Notes under the pieces: generated by a model
Told to the model about the DNA's origin: nothing
The model's input: only the letters and a program-made list of their open reading frames with translations
The model's database searches: none
Shown: one piece after another, positions 35,851-44,662 of the stretch
Layout of the letters: every line of letters starts with the position of its first letter
How positions within the stretch are numbered: position 1 is the stretch's first letter
Program-made: the position numbers and the translations under genes
Source: Thalassospira sp. MCCC 1A01148
Lineage (GTDB): Bacteria; Pseudomonadota; Alphaproteobacteria; Rhodospirillales; Thalassospiraceae
Direction of reading: 5' to 3'
Assembly (NCBI RefSeq): GCF_001613795.1
Contig: NZ_LPVZ01000020.1
Location: forward strand, 806,001-870,000
DNA: 64,000 nucleotides

Positions 35851-36588
35851 ATGTCGCGCAGATTAAGATTTTTGGGATTTGTTCTGTGTGTATTGCCATT
35901 GATATCATCAACGGCAAGCGCATCTGACGACGACAGCACCGAAATCGTCGCTGCCTGCAGTCCGTGGCCACCCTATGTTGTCGATGGGAAGCTTCCAGGT
36001 GGTATTCTTGTCGATTATGTCCAAGAGCTCATGACATCATTCGGCTATGAAGTCAGGATAGAGGTCTTTCCATGGAAGCGCGCAATTGATGCCGCACGCA
36101 ATGGCGACGTCGATGTCATATTCTGCGCCGAATCCGGTCAGGCGATAAATTATGGGCTAAACTACGAGTTCCCAATTCTGGTCAGTGACACCATTTTACT
36201 GTCCCACCGCGAGTATCCGCTGGAGGCTAACGAACTGTGGAACCACCGCATCGCTGTTGGCGCTGGCTATTGGTATGGTGACGTTTTTGAAAGCCGCCGT
36301 GACGATGTTGACACCATCGAAGTCGTAGATGACTTAACCATCTTGCGGATGATCGCCAAGAAGCGGGCTGATGGCGGATTGATGGAGAAGGCAGTGGCCG
36401 ATACCTTGCTTAATACCTATCCGGAATTGGGGGATATGGTTCACATAAGCAAAATGCCCGTCGCGACACAGACATTTTACTTTGCGACATCACCAAATTC
36501 AAAAATCGACATGCGTATTTTGCGCCGCCATTTAACCCAGAGAGATCCTTCTCCGATCATACAGCAGGTTGAACCCACCACAAATTGA
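35851..36588 (+). CDS. Periplasmic solute-binding-like protein (SBP_bac_3 type)
   Basis: About 245 residues. Signal peptide at 1-25 (LRFLGFVLCVLPLISSTASA) and a periplasmic bilobal fold: CSPWPPYVVDGKLPGGILVDY, then VRIEVFPWKRAIDAARNGDVDVIF. This matches amino-acid-binding family 3 proteins lacking their own transporter, common in marine proteobacteria. No permease or kinase gene is adjacent. ATG 35851 follows CCGGAA by 8 nt; in-frame sequence upstream has no signal peptide. Divergent from the P-type ATPase. Confidence 0.8.
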   Translation: MSRRLRFLGFVLCVLPLISSTASASDDDSTEIVAACSPWPPYVVDGKLPGGILVDYVQELMTSFGYEVRIEVFPWKRAIDAARNGDVDVIFCAESGQAINYGLNYEFPILVSDTILLSHREYPLEANELWNHRIAVGAGYWYGDVFESRRDDVDTIEVVDDLTILRMIAKKRADGGLMEKAVADTLLNTYPELGDMVHISKMPVATQTFYFATSPNSKIDMRILRRHLTQRDPSPIIQQVEPTTN

Positions 36589-36600
36589 AGCCGGTCACGC

Positions 36601-36657
36601 TTAGCTGACAGCGAGAACGGCGGCTGCAATCACGCCAAAAGCAATCAAGTGGACCAT
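36601..36657 (-). CDS. Candidate micro-protein (18-20 aa, hydrophobic)
   Basis: A tiny frame encoding MVHLIAFGVIAAAVLAVS (with one or two extra Met if ATG 36660 or 36663 is used). It has an almost ideal ribosome site, GAGGAG, 5-9 nt before the three tandem ATGs. The peptide is one hydrophobic helix, as in known small membrane proteins. Located between the SBP_bac_3-like gene (convergent) and tRNA-Leu, on the tRNA strand. The ribosome site is seen; translation is inference. Confidence 0.45.
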   Translation of the reverse strand: MVHLIAFGVIAAAVLAVS

Positions 36658-36810
36658 CATCATTCTCCTCGTTTGTAGAACCACACAGGCGCCTAGAGCA
36701 GACCTGCGCGTGGAACTTTGAATGATGCATCTCAAAGCAGGGGATTTGATGACCGGATTTCGGCAATTTCGTGCCGAGCGCACAAACCGCATTCCGGGTT
36801 AAAGATGCGA

Positions 36811-36897
36811 TGGTGCGGGCGGCCGGACTTGAACCGGCAAAGCCTAAGGGCTGACGGATTTTAAGTCCGCTGCGTTTACCAATTTCGCCACGCCCGC
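36811..36897 (-). tRNA. tRNA-Leu (anticodon UAA)
   Basis: Complete tRNA. Acceptor stem GCGGGCG/CGCCCGC; anticodon stem GCGGA/TCCGT around loop CTTAAAA (anticodon TAA); long class II variable arm; T arm CCGG-TTCAAGT-CCGG; encoded CCA end at 36811-36813. No attachment-site duplication or integrase gene is seen beside it. The rest of 36589-37106 holds only the micro-ORF and no other gene. Confidence 0.97.
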
Positions 36898-37106
36898 GAC
36901 GCGCGATGGACCGGCCAGAGCCGATGCAAAGCGTTCTAGCGCGGCTTGGTTTTTGACGCAACATTCTATTGGCTCTTGTTGTCTGCTTTCCCTGTCTTTG
37001 ACTGATCAGGCATCAATGGGGCAGAACTGCCCGTCTTTCTCCATATTCCCTGCATTTTCGTCTGTCACGCTAGATAACTGGCCCGAACCGAGATGTTTAA
37101 CGTCAG

Positions 37107-38507
37107 ATGCACAGGCGCTTTCAAACTGCCGTGATTGCCACGGCCTGTCTGGCGGCCATCTATGCCCTGTACCGCGAGACACGCCAGCCCCCTATCATAG
37201 CGCAGGCCTTTGCCCGCGATGATGCTGCACGGCCAGATGCACCGGTCCTGCGGAACAAGACAACCACGCGCACAGAAAACCAGCGTCGGCATATGAACCG
37301 GCTTTACGACAAAATGGACGATGACCTTTATGACAGCAGGCTCGCCCCGCTTTTGTCTGAAAGCTTTCTTTCCCCACCGCAACAGGCGACCGAGAACCTG
37401 CAATTTGGCATGGGCACACCGACACCAAGCGAGATCCTTGCCGGTCGCGCCGCGCTGTCATCGCTTGCGCGCAGGATTGATTTTGACAGTGCTGCCGGCA
37501 CCTTTCCCACCCAATCACGCAATGTGCGCGTCCCGATTAGCATCTGGCTTGCGGGCAATCATTCCGCGCTTGAGAACCGCATCACCGGTTCAGGATATGA
37601 TCCGGGTTTAAGCGGCGACACCATATCGCTTGATAGCGGGGTTGATTATCTTGTTGATGACGGACTCGTGCTTGGCATGGGGATCGGCTGGGGCAGTACT
37701 GTTGGGGAATCAAGCACCAGACAGTTGCGCTATCGCGAAAACAATCTTGCTCTGTCACCTTATTTTGTGTCGCGCATAACAGACTGGTTTAACCTGCGCG
37801 GCAGTATCAGCCTTGGTCAAAGCACCATTTCGCAGTCCCCGACTGGCTTGGTTCCAGACAATCTCGACTATGCCGAAACACTTGATAGTACAAGCATTTC
37901 AAACAGTATCGGGTTCGGTACCGATTATGAATTTGGTGCCGTGCCGCTTCGCATCCAGCTTGAAGGCGACATGGTCACAGCCCGTGAATATATTGATGCC
38001 GCGCGCGCCACTGACGGTGGCCTTGTGCCGGGGAATATCGCCACCACCCGGCTTTTTGATACCTCGGTTGAGGCCCGCTATCGGCTTGGCTTTGGCGATC
38101 ATGAAATCATTCCGTTTGCTGGACAGGAACAGACAATATCACTGCTGAACCAGGATTACGGACGCAGCGGATCAAGGCGGTATTATGCCGGTTCGGATTA
38201 TGCCTATGATCCGTTGAACTTTGATCTGAGCGTTCAGGGCTTTCGCGATATTGCCACCGGACAGCAAGACATCACCGGCATTCGGACGGAGTTTTCACTG
38301 ACCCATGATGTTGCGCGCTCATCGATGATGCTTGAACCATTTGTCAGCATTGAAAGCACCAATCTGTATCTTGATACCGGCGGCGGCATCACCCAGCAAT
38401 GGAGCCGCTTTCCCGCCAGCGTCAGCTTTGAGCTGCGGCGCAAACTGACCTATGAAGTTCAGCACGGAGACTACACCGGCCTTCTGAGCATTGATGTGCC
38501 ATTCTAG
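37107..38507 (+). CDS. Outer-membrane beta-barrel (autotransporter-domain-like) protein
   Basis: 466 residues. N-terminal hydrophobic segment (about 7-22, VIATACLAAIYALY) acting as export signal, then a roughly 130-residue linker, then alternating beta strands to the end. Gly/aromatic-rich strands such as GLVLGMGIGWGS and YELGAVPLRIQL-like segments suggest this, and the protein finishes in VPF, a typical C-terminal phenylalanine recognised by the Bam complex. It resembles an autotransporter barrel domain with almost no passenger. Function unknown. Weak ribosome site. Monocistronic, between tRNA-Leu and bluB. Confidence 0.75.
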   Translation: MHRRFQTAVIATACLAAIYALYRETRQPPIIAQAFARDDAARPDAPVLRNKTTTRTENQRRHMNRLYDKMDDDLYDSRLAPLLSESFLSPPQQATENLQFGMGTPTPSEILAGRAALSSLARRIDFDSAAGTFPTQSRNVRVPISIWLAGNHSALENRITGSGYDPGLSGDTISLDSGVDYLVDDGLVLGMGIGWGSTVGESSTRQLRYRENNLALSPYFVSRITDWFNLRGSISLGQSTISQSPTGLVPDNLDYAETLDSTSISNSIGFGTDYEFGAVPLRIQLEGDMVTAREYIDAARATDGGLVPGNIATTRLFDTSVEARYRLGFGDHEIIPFAGQEQTISLLNQDYGRSGSRRYYAGSDYAYDPLNFDLSVQGFRDIATGQQDITGIRTEFSLTHDVARSSMMLEPFVSIESTNLYLDTGGGITQQWSRFPASVSFELRRKLTYEVQHGDYTGLLSIDVPF

Positions 38508-38642
38508 GACCTGCCGGTCGGTTGTAGTGGAAATAATGCCGGTGGCTGGCGCTTTAGCCCATCTTGCTATTGGCGATAACGGCGCTGACAGGTAGGGTGC
38601 AAAACCATTGAACGTTACCCCGCATTTCATCAGGGCCGCGCC

Positions 38643-39329
38643 ATGACAAAACCAGATCAAGTTGCCGCAAACAGCGACCAGGAAACGGACCTGACACCGC
38701 CGGTTTTTGACCATGCCTTTCAAAAGCAGTTCATTGACCTTTTGCTGTGGCGTCGCGATGTCCGGCGTTTTCGCACAGACGCGATCCCGCAAGAAGATAT
38801 CGACGATCTGATCAAGGAAGCGTGTCTGGCGCCATCCGTCGGCAATTGTCAGCCATGGCGTTTTGTAAAGGTCAATGATCCTGAACGCCGCAAATCAATC
38901 CGCGACAGTTTCGAGCGTGCCAATAACGAAGCACTCAATGACTATCACGGCGAGCGCGCAAAGCTTTATGCGTCGCTTAAGCTTCAGGGCATGGATCAGG
39001 CCCCGGTACAGCTGGCTGTGTTTGCCGACGAAGAAACCGAGGCCGGCATGGGACTGGGTCGCAAGACCATGCCCGAGATGCTTGATTATTCCGCCGTGGC
39101 AGCGGTGCAGCTGCTGTGGCTGGCCGCGCGTGTGAAAGGCATCGGGGTTGGCTGGGTTTCGATCCTTGAGCCCGATGTGGTTGGCAAGACACTTGATGTG
39201 CCAGACCACTGGCGCCTGATTGCCTATCTGTGCATTGGCTATCCGGAACAGGATCACGTTGTGCCCGAACTGGTGCGCGAAGGCTGGCAGGAACGCATTG
39301 ATCCCGATGCGCTTACGCTTGAACGCTGA
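38643..39329 (+). CDS. bluB: 5,6-dimethylbenzimidazole synthase BluB
   Basis: Oxygen-dependent enzyme that breaks down reduced FMN to 5,6-dimethylbenzimidazole, the lower ligand of cobalamin. 228 residues in the nitroreductase fold: LLWRRDVRRFRTD at the FMN site, ACLAPSVGNCQPWRFV, and ARVKGIGVGWVSIL, the BluB signature region. The family includes ordinary nitroreductases, but length and these motifs fit BluB. No cobalamin synthesis genes surround it and no riboswitch precedes it. A small membrane protein follows 36 nt downstream. Meaningful together with the B12 riboswitch and B12-dependent mutase near the right edge. Confidence 0.88.
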   Translation: MTKPDQVAANSDQETDLTPPVFDHAFQKQFIDLLLWRRDVRRFRTDAIPQEDIDDLIKEACLAPSVGNCQPWRFVKVNDPERRKSIRDSFERANNEALNDYHGERAKLYASLKLQGMDQAPVQLAVFADEETEAGMGLGRKTMPEMLDYSAVAAVQLLWLAARVKGIGVGWVSILEPDVVGKTLDVPDHWRLIAYLCIGYPEQDHVVPELVREGWQERIDPDALTLER

Positions 39330-39365
39330 TCGCCAAAGCCTATTTCAGAACGCAAGGAATGAAGA

Positions 39366-39620
39366 ATGTCTGGCGACGAAAGCCAATCAAACAATCCCGA
39401 ACCGCCATCAGAAAAAAAGAGACTGTCGAACGGGGTCTATTTCAAGATTGCGGGCTATGTGCTGACCGCAGGTTGGATCGGCTTTATTCTGGCGGCGTCT
39501 GGCGGGGATTCAAGCCATCCGTTGTTTGATTACATTTTCATCGTGCCGCTGGCGGGCTGGATCATCGGCATGCTGATCGCGCGCATGGTCGCCAAAAAGT
39601 CTGGTGCGGACCCGCAATAA
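39366..39620 (+). CDS. Small inner-membrane protein, 84 aa
   Basis: Not recognised. Polar N-terminus (about 22 residues), then two membrane helices: about 27-44 (IAGYVLTAGWIGFILAA) and about 52-72 (FIVPLAGWIIGMLIARMVA), with a charged tail. Probably co-transcribed with bluB, 36 nt upstream, and ended by a strong terminator 22 nt downstream. No functional clue. Confidence 0.65.
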   Translation: MSGDESQSNNPEPPSEKKRLSNGVYFKIAGYVLTAGWIGFILAASGGDSSHPLFDYIFIVPLAGWIIGMLIARMVAKKSGADPQ

Positions 39621-39642
39621 GCCAAGGTCTTTGTCACCCGGG

Positions 39643-39669
39643 AAAGGCGCCAAGGGTTGGCGCCTTTTT
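39643..39669 (+). terminator. Rho-independent terminator
   Basis: Stem AAAGGCGCCA (39643-39652) with TGGCGCCTTT (39658-39667) and a T-run. Ends bluB and the small membrane gene. It touches the stop of the convergent gene at 39668. Confidence 0.85.
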
Positions 39670-40012
39670 AGTTTCTGTCATCTGAATTGCGGTTGCGCGT
39701 GCGTTCATCGCGGTAGCGATCATCATCGGAAAACCCGCCCATGGTCATGATCCCGATGCCAAGACTGATCCCGCCAAAGGTCACGAACAGGCCAAAGAAC
39801 AGCAAAAAGATAAAGATCGGCGCATCACGCGATGACATCGCCAACGTGTAAATCCCGCCAATATCAAAAAACAGCACCAGCGCCCCGAAGACCAGCGCGC
39901 CAAAGCCGCCATAGGCGGTGTGTTCGATCATGAATTTTATAATCGAACGCGCTTCGCGGGCAGCCTGACTGTTGCGTACATCATCGTGCGGCTCCTGGTT
40001 CTGGTCGGTCAT
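39668..40012 (-). CDS. Small inner-membrane protein, 114 aa
   Basis: Not recognised. Charged N-terminus (about 25 residues), two hydrophobic helices at about 34-55 (GGFGALVFGALVLFFDIGG) and 65-92 (IFIFLLFFGLFVTFGGISLG), and a hydrophilic, Asp/Arg/Asn-rich tail (DDDRYRDERTRNRNSDDRN) likely in the cytoplasm. Converges with the 84-aa membrane gene. No neighbour suggests a role. Confidence 0.65.
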   Translation of the reverse strand: MTDQNQEPHDDVRNSQAAREARSIIKFMIEHTAYGGFGALVFGALVLFFDIGGIYTLAMSSRDAPIFIFLLFFGLFVTFGGISLGIGIMTMGGFSDDDRYRDERTRNRNSDDRN

Positions 40013-40123
40013 GTTCTCTTCCCGTCAATAGGTCAGAACAATTCTAGACAGTGCGCCTGACGGTTACCTTGACCAAACGCAATACGCCGCCAACCGAGAT
40101 GCGCGATCAAACTTTGCGCTGAA

Positions 40124-40885
40124 TCAGACCGTGCCGGTATCTTCGATCACGTCCTTGCCGCCTTCGATGATGGCAAGGCGAATACGTTCTGCTGCCTGAT
40201 TGACATCATCTGGATTTTCGCCGCGCACCACCAATGTGGTGCCAAGCTTTCCTTCGCGCAGGAACGGATAGGAGCCGATATCGGTTGCAGGGAAATCACC
40301 CTGAATTTCAGCCAGCACCTTGGCTATCGTGCCTTCGGGGATATAGCCGCCAACAGAACGCGACACCATTGGTTTACCGCCGATCAGCTGGTGCTTGATG
40401 CCCTGGAACATCGCCTGCATGATCATCGGTACACCGGCCATGACATAGACATTTTCCATCCGGAAACCCGGTGCCTTCGAGATCGGGTTCTGGATCAGTT
40501 CTGCGCCGACCGGAATGCGCGCCATGCGCAGGCGCGCCTCATTGAGGTCTGCGGGGTTGTCATAGTGGCTTTTAAGCAAGTCATGCGCGTCGGCGTTCAG
40601 TTCAATCGCCACCCCGAAGGCCTTGGCAACGCATTCCGATGTGATGTCATCGTGCGTCGGGCCAATGCCGCCAGTGGTAAACACGTAGTCGAACTTTGCC
40701 CGGCATTCATTGAGCGTCTCGATGATGGTGTCTTCGATATCGGGAATGACGCGGGTCTCGACCAGTCGCACACCAAGCGTGTTCAGCTCCTCTGCCAGAT
40801 AGGGCAGGTTCTTGTCATGGGTGCGGCCAGACAGGATTTCATTGCCGATAATAATCAGACAGGCACGGACCGGATCAGACATCAT
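40124..40885 (-). CDS. CinA-like molybdopterin-binding-domain protein
   Basis: 253 residues, matching the N-terminal domain of CinA and stand-alone homologues: IIGNEILSGRTHDKNLPYLA at the start, TTGGIGPTHDDITSECVAKA in the middle, and AGVPMIMQAMF. Homologues act as ADP-ribose/nucleotide pyrophosphatases or are linked to competence and damage induction. The C-terminal nicotinamide-nucleotide deamidase domain of full CinA is missing. Ribosome site GTGGGGAT directly before the tandem ATGs. The Nudix gene lies 62 nt upstream on the same strand, suggesting a nucleotide-housekeeping pair. Confidence 0.88.
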   Translation of the reverse strand: MMSDPVRACLIIIGNEILSGRTHDKNLPYLAEELNTLGVRLVETRVIPDIEDTIIETLNECRAKFDYVFTTGGIGPTHDDITSECVAKAFGVAIELNADAHDLLKSHYDNPADLNEARLRMARIPVGAELIQNPISKAPGFRMENVYVMAGVPMIMQAMFQGIKHQLIGGKPMVSRSVGGYIPEGTIAKVLAEIQGDFPATDIGSYPFLREGKLGTTLVVRGENPDDVNQAAERIRLAIIEGGKDVIEDTGTV

Positions 40886-40947
40886 ATCCCCACAACATCA
40901 TTCAAATTCTTTTGCCCTGAACCATACGCCGCGAAAGGGCGGATGGC

Positions 40948-41379
40948 TCACAGGAAATCGCGCAGCATCGCAACAAGCGGCAAATCGGCCGGCGGCATCG
41001 GATAATCACCCAGACGCACCGGACGCACCCATTTGACCTGCTGACCTTCCATCGGCGTGATGTCGCCTTTCCACACACGGCACAGATAAAGCGGCATCAT
41101 CAGATGGAAATCATCATAGGTGAAAGACGCAAAGGTGAAGGGTGCCAGACAGCTTTCGGTGATATCAATTCCAAGCTCTTCCTTGAGCTCACGCACCAGT
41201 GCCATTTCGGGGGTTTCACCCGCCTCGACCTTGCCGCCGGGGAACTCCCACAGACCTGCCATGGATTTGCCTTCCGGGCGCTGTGCAATCAGCACACGGT
41301 GATCGATATCCACCAGTGCTACCGCACTGACGAATACTGTTTTCTCGGGAATTTTCCCCTGGCGCAGGTCAACCGACAT
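40948..41379 (-). CDS. mutT: Nudix hydrolase, MutT-type 8-oxo-dGTP diphosphatase
   Basis: Probably hydrolyses 8-oxo-dGTP to avoid mutagenic incorporation. About 143 residues. Complete Nudix box GGKVEAGETPEMALVRELKEEL (22 residues; only its form G-x5-E-x7-RE-x2-EE matters) at about 48-70, preceded by LIAQRPEGKSMAGLWEFP, the MutT substrate segment. I prefer the ATG at 41379 (MSVDLRQGK), which has AAAGG 5-6 nt upstream; an ATG ten codons earlier is possible. In many alphaproteobacteria mutT lies near argJ and secA; here both are within 11 kb. Confidence 0.9.
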   Translation of the reverse strand: MSVDLRQGKIPEKTVFVSAVALVDIDHRVLIAQRPEGKSMAGLWEFPGGKVEAGETPEMALVRELKEELGIDITESCLAPFTFASFTYDDFHLMMPLYLCRVWKGDITPMEGQQVKWVRPVRLGDYPMPPADLPLVAMLRDFL

Positions 41380-41457
41380 GCAGCCTTTATCTGGTTGTTG
41401 TATTGTCATGGCACTGTTTTATCGCGCCATCAAATCTTCGCCAAGAGCAGAAAACAA

Positions 41458-43518
41458 TCAGCCCCGATCAAACCCGGCCAAATCAATGTCATCGGGGGCC
41501 TGATCTTCCAGATAATGGTCATATGCCGCGTCAAATCCGGCTTCAAGAGCTCGGGTATATCGTTTGGTATCAAACAAGGGACAGGTCCTGATTTGATCTT
41601 TCACCTTGGCTTTCAGCGCCTTGGTCTTGGCAGGGTGAAGGGCAAGTTCCAGGGCAATGGCCTCGTATTCCTGTTCGGTTTTCGCCACCAGTTCCGGAAG
41701 GTTTGCGGCATGCAGGACACTGGCTGCTACGCGTGCAGCGAATTGCTTGCCGGGCAGCGTCACCAGCGGCAAGCCTGCCCAGAGTGCATCACTTGCGGTC
41801 GTGTGTGCATTCACATTGAAAGTATCAAGGAACAGATCGGCGTGCTTATGACGGGCCAGGTGTTCTTCCTCTGGCAGCATTTCTGCGAAGACAAGGCGAT
41901 TTGGGTCAACACCACGGGTCTCTGCTTCCTTGCGCAGGTTCGCGACGGCATCGTCGTTGCCCTGAAAAAGCCAAAGGACAGAACCTTCTACCTGATCAAG
42001 CAACCGCATCCAGATATCGAATTCACGCGGTGAAATCTTGTAACAGGCATTGAACGAACAAAAGACAAACCCGTCTTCCGGCAGTCCGAGATCGGTACGT
42101 GTTTGTGTGTTTTCAGGAAATGACCGCGCGCCATCATTTGGCTGGTAGCAATGCGGCATGTAGATGATTTTCTCTGTGTAGGCATCTCTGTATTCGTCGG
42201 GAATGACCGTGTGATCGGCGACAAGATAATCAATGCAGCCTGTCCCTAATGTCCCGGGATAACCAACATAATTCATCTGGATCGGCGCCATGCGACGCGC
42301 AAACAGGCGCGGTCGCGCAAACTGGGTATAGCCCTTGAGATCAATGGCGATATCAATGCCATGTTCGCGCGCATGCTGAACAATTTCGTCATCCGAGGCG
42401 TTCTGTACATCCCAATTCTTGTCGATAATCTGTTGAAGCTGACTGCGTCGCCAACCATCTGTGACATCGCCGTAGCTATAGGCATGGATTTCGAAACGAT
42501 CTTTGTCATGCTCACCAAGCACCCCCATCATCAAAGACAGGGTCGCATGATTATGAAAATCAGCTGAGAAATAGCCAATCTTAAGCTTCTCGGGGCGTGA
42601 CGGAGGGCGCTGGAAAGCGGGCGGATCGGTCGGGACCGCGTAACTTAATGCGCGGATCTCAGATCGTTTTCGCTGTGCAAACGGATCATCTTCGAAATGC
42701 AGCATCGAAAATGGCGAGATCGAATTTCCCGGCTGTCCCATTGGTTTGGTGTTCAGGAGTTCGGGCGGCAATGGGGTCCAGTCACAAATTTGCGCTCGCA
42801 CATAAAGATACTCACCAAGTGCCGCCATATTGTCCGGGTTAAGTTGCACAGCCTTTTCGAATGCCTGCTTTGCTGCAGCACGTTTACGCCTGCGATAGAA
42901 GATGATGGCAAGATTGTTATATGCGCCGCTCATATCGGGTTGTTTCTGGATGGCGCGCACACAGAATGGCTCTGCCTCATCAAGGCGTCGCAATGAAATC
43001 AGAATACCCGCAATGCTATTGAGCAGCTCGCCATTCTCTGGATCAAGATGACTGGCATTCTGAAAGGCTTTCAGCGCCAGCTCCAACCTGTTCTGAGTAT
43101 AAAAAAGGGTTGCAAGATTGACCCAAGCCACGCCGAAATTTTTGTCAATTTCAATCGCTTTTCGCAGATGCCGCTCCGACTCAAGCGGCCTGTTATTCTG
43201 AAAGTAGGCCATCCCCAAAAGGTTCCAAACCGGGGCATTGTCTGGCATTTCGGCAACAATCTTTTGGGCAATGGCGATGCCCTTTGCATATTCGCCCCGT
43301 TCGATCAGTTTTCGGGCCGTTGTATAGGCGTCTTGTGTCGCGTCCGTGTTCATTGTCAGGGATAACTGCAGCTTTTCAAGAGCCGCCTTTGCACGTGTGT
43401 TTTTCGGAAAATCCTGAAGAAACACCTCGTACAGTTTTATGGCTTCGCCAATCTGGCCATTAGTTTCCAGTTTTTTCGCTCGTCTGGACACCTGATCGAA
43501 TGAGGACACCTTACCCAA
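41458..43518 (-). CDS. TPR repeat plus GT41 (OGT/SPINDLY-like) glycosyltransferase
   Basis: 686 residues. About six tetratricopeptide repeats at 10-235 (for example APVWNLLGMAYFQNNRPLES). A GT41 catalytic region follows at about 310-670: IGYFSADFHNHATLSLMM, DLKGYTQFARPRLFARR, VGYPGTLGTGCIDYLVAD and NVNAHTTASDALWAGLPLV, the UDP-sugar-binding region of O-GlcNAc-transferase relatives. Bacterial members glycosylate proteins such as adhesins or flagellins on Ser/Thr/Asn. No obvious target is next to it. No ATG: a TTG at 43518 or GTG at 43509 starts it. Single gene. Confidence 0.88.
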   Translation of the reverse strand: MGKVSSFDQVSRRAKKLETNGQIGEAIKLYEVFLQDFPKNTRAKAALEKLQLSLTMNTDATQDAYTTARKLIERGEYAKGIAIAQKIVAEMPDNAPVWNLLGMAYFQNNRPLESERHLRKAIEIDKNFGVAWVNLATLFYTQNRLELALKAFQNASHLDPENGELLNSIAGILISLRRLDEAEPFCVRAIQKQPDMSGAYNNLAIIFYRRRKRAAAKQAFEKAVQLNPDNMAALGEYLYVRAQICDWTPLPPELLNTKPMGQPGNSISPFSMLHFEDDPFAQRKRSEIRALSYAVPTDPPAFQRPPSRPEKLKIGYFSADFHNHATLSLMMGVLGEHDKDRFEIHAYSYGDVTDGWRRSQLQQIIDKNWDVQNASDDEIVQHAREHGIDIAIDLKGYTQFARPRLFARRMAPIQMNYVGYPGTLGTGCIDYLVADHTVIPDEYRDAYTEKIIYMPHCYQPNDGARSFPENTQTRTDLGLPEDGFVFCSFNACYKISPREFDIWMRLLDQVEGSVLWLFQGNDDAVANLRKEAETRGVDPNRLVFAEMLPEEEHLARHKHADLFLDTFNVNAHTTASDALWAGLPLVTLPGKQFAARVAASVLHAANLPELVAKTEQEYEAIALELALHPAKTKALKAKVKDQIRTCPLFDTKRYTRALEAGFDAAYDHYLEDQAPDDIDLAGFDRG

Positions 43519-43737
43519 CTTTGTTGCTTTACCGTTTGGTCAACAAGTTTAGTGGGCCGGGAATTAAGGAGCAATAAACGTCCGGATCAACAGTCGTGGA
43601 CGATGTTTCCTCTTTTCAAAAACATCACGAAGGCAGGTCAGTATTCGAACAGAACACAGAAACAAAGGATTTTTAAACGGAGCAGCAAAAGATAACGTAT
43701 CAATTCCTGATGCTTATTTCCCGTATTCGGAAACCAT

Positions 43738-44607
43738 ATGCTTCCCAGAAAATTCCTGACCGTCACGTCCAATTCACTTCTCGCGATCATGCTGCTTGCT
43801 GGTTGCGACAAGCTGGGTGCCTATAACCACTGGCAGGCGGGTGACTTGAAGCCGGATGTCGCAGATCTTTCCTATGGTCCGGACAAGCGGCAGGTTCTCG
43901 ATCTTTACTTGCCCGATGTATCAGCCCGGCCAGCACCGCTTGTGATCTGGTTTTATGGCGGATCATGGGCTTCTGGTGATCGTGCCAAATATGCCTTTGT
44001 CGCCAAGCGATTTACCGAGCTTGGATATGCCGTGGCCATTCCAGATTACCGACTGGTGCCAGATATACATTTCCCGGCCTTTATCGAGGACGGCGCGTCG
44101 ACGATTGCGTTTATGGATCGATATGCAAAACAGAACCCCAAGCTGCTAGCCGACACCCCTGTGATGCTGGCCGGGCATTCCGCCGGAGCCTATAACGCCG
44201 TTCAGGTGGTTGCCGATAAACGATATTTAGACGCTGTTGACCTTGATAGCAGCGCCATTGCCGGGATTATCGGGCTGTCTGGCCCGTATGATTTTTATCC
44301 CTATGATGTTGCGGCCACACAAAATGCGTTTGGCAACACACCAGCCGATGAAAGCCAACCCGTGGAGATGGATCTGGCGCATATGCCGCCATTGTTGCTG
44401 GTGACCGGCACACGTGATCATACCGTTTTCCCAAGAAATTCCCGCCGACTGGCTGAATTGGCACCAACGGCCGAACTTGTCGAAGTCCCTGACACCGGCC
44501 ATGCGGGGACGCTGATTGCCCTTGGGTTTTATCTGACGACCGATGAACAGGTTCTGGCCCCTGTCAGACAGTTCCTGCAAGGCATCCTGCCAACGACACA
44601 GAAATAA
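43738..44607 (+). CDS. Alpha/beta-hydrolase lipoprotein (esterase-like)
   Basis: 289 residues. Signal peptide with lipobox LLAGC (C23), so it is lipid-anchored, probably in the outer membrane or facing the periplasm. Hydrolase features: oxyanion-hole segment WFYGGSWASGD, nucleophile elbow GHSAGAYNA (Ser about 146), acid in VTGTRDHTVF and His in DTGHAGT, giving a complete catalytic triad. It resembles the esterase/BD-FAE (hormone-sensitive lipase) group. Substrate unknown. ATG after GGAAACC. Shares a bidirectional terminator with secA. Confidence 0.87.
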   Translation: MLPRKFLTVTSNSLLAIMLLAGCDKLGAYNHWQAGDLKPDVADLSYGPDKRQVLDLYLPDVSARPAPLVIWFYGGSWASGDRAKYAFVAKRFTELGYAVAIPDYRLVPDIHFPAFIEDGASTIAFMDRYAKQNPKLLADTPVMLAGHSAGAYNAVQVVADKRYLDAVDLDSSAIAGIIGLSGPYDFYPYDVAATQNAFGNTPADESQPVEMDLAHMPPLLLVTGTRDHTVFPRNSRRLAELAPTAELVEVPDTGHAGTLIALGFYLTTDEQVLAPVRQFLQGILPTTQK

Positions 44608-44642
44608 AAAAGGCGCGCAACCGTTGGGCGCGCGCCTTTTTT
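44608..44642. terminator. Bidirectional terminator
   Basis: Stem AAAAGGCGCGC (44608-44618) with GCGCGCCTTTT (44630-44640), T-rich on both sides. Serves the hydrolase gene (+) and secA (-), which converge here. Confidence 0.85.
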
Positions 44643-44662
44643 GATGATGTTGCCGGGTTCGA

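Noticed and set aside
36557-36964. 135-codon minus-strand frame
   Set aside because: It runs straight through the tRNA-Leu gene, so it cannot be a normal coding sequence.
36811-37106. Genomic-island integration site at tRNA-Leu
   Set aside because: No integrase, no direct repeat of the tRNA 3' end was seen, and the flanking genes look chromosomal.
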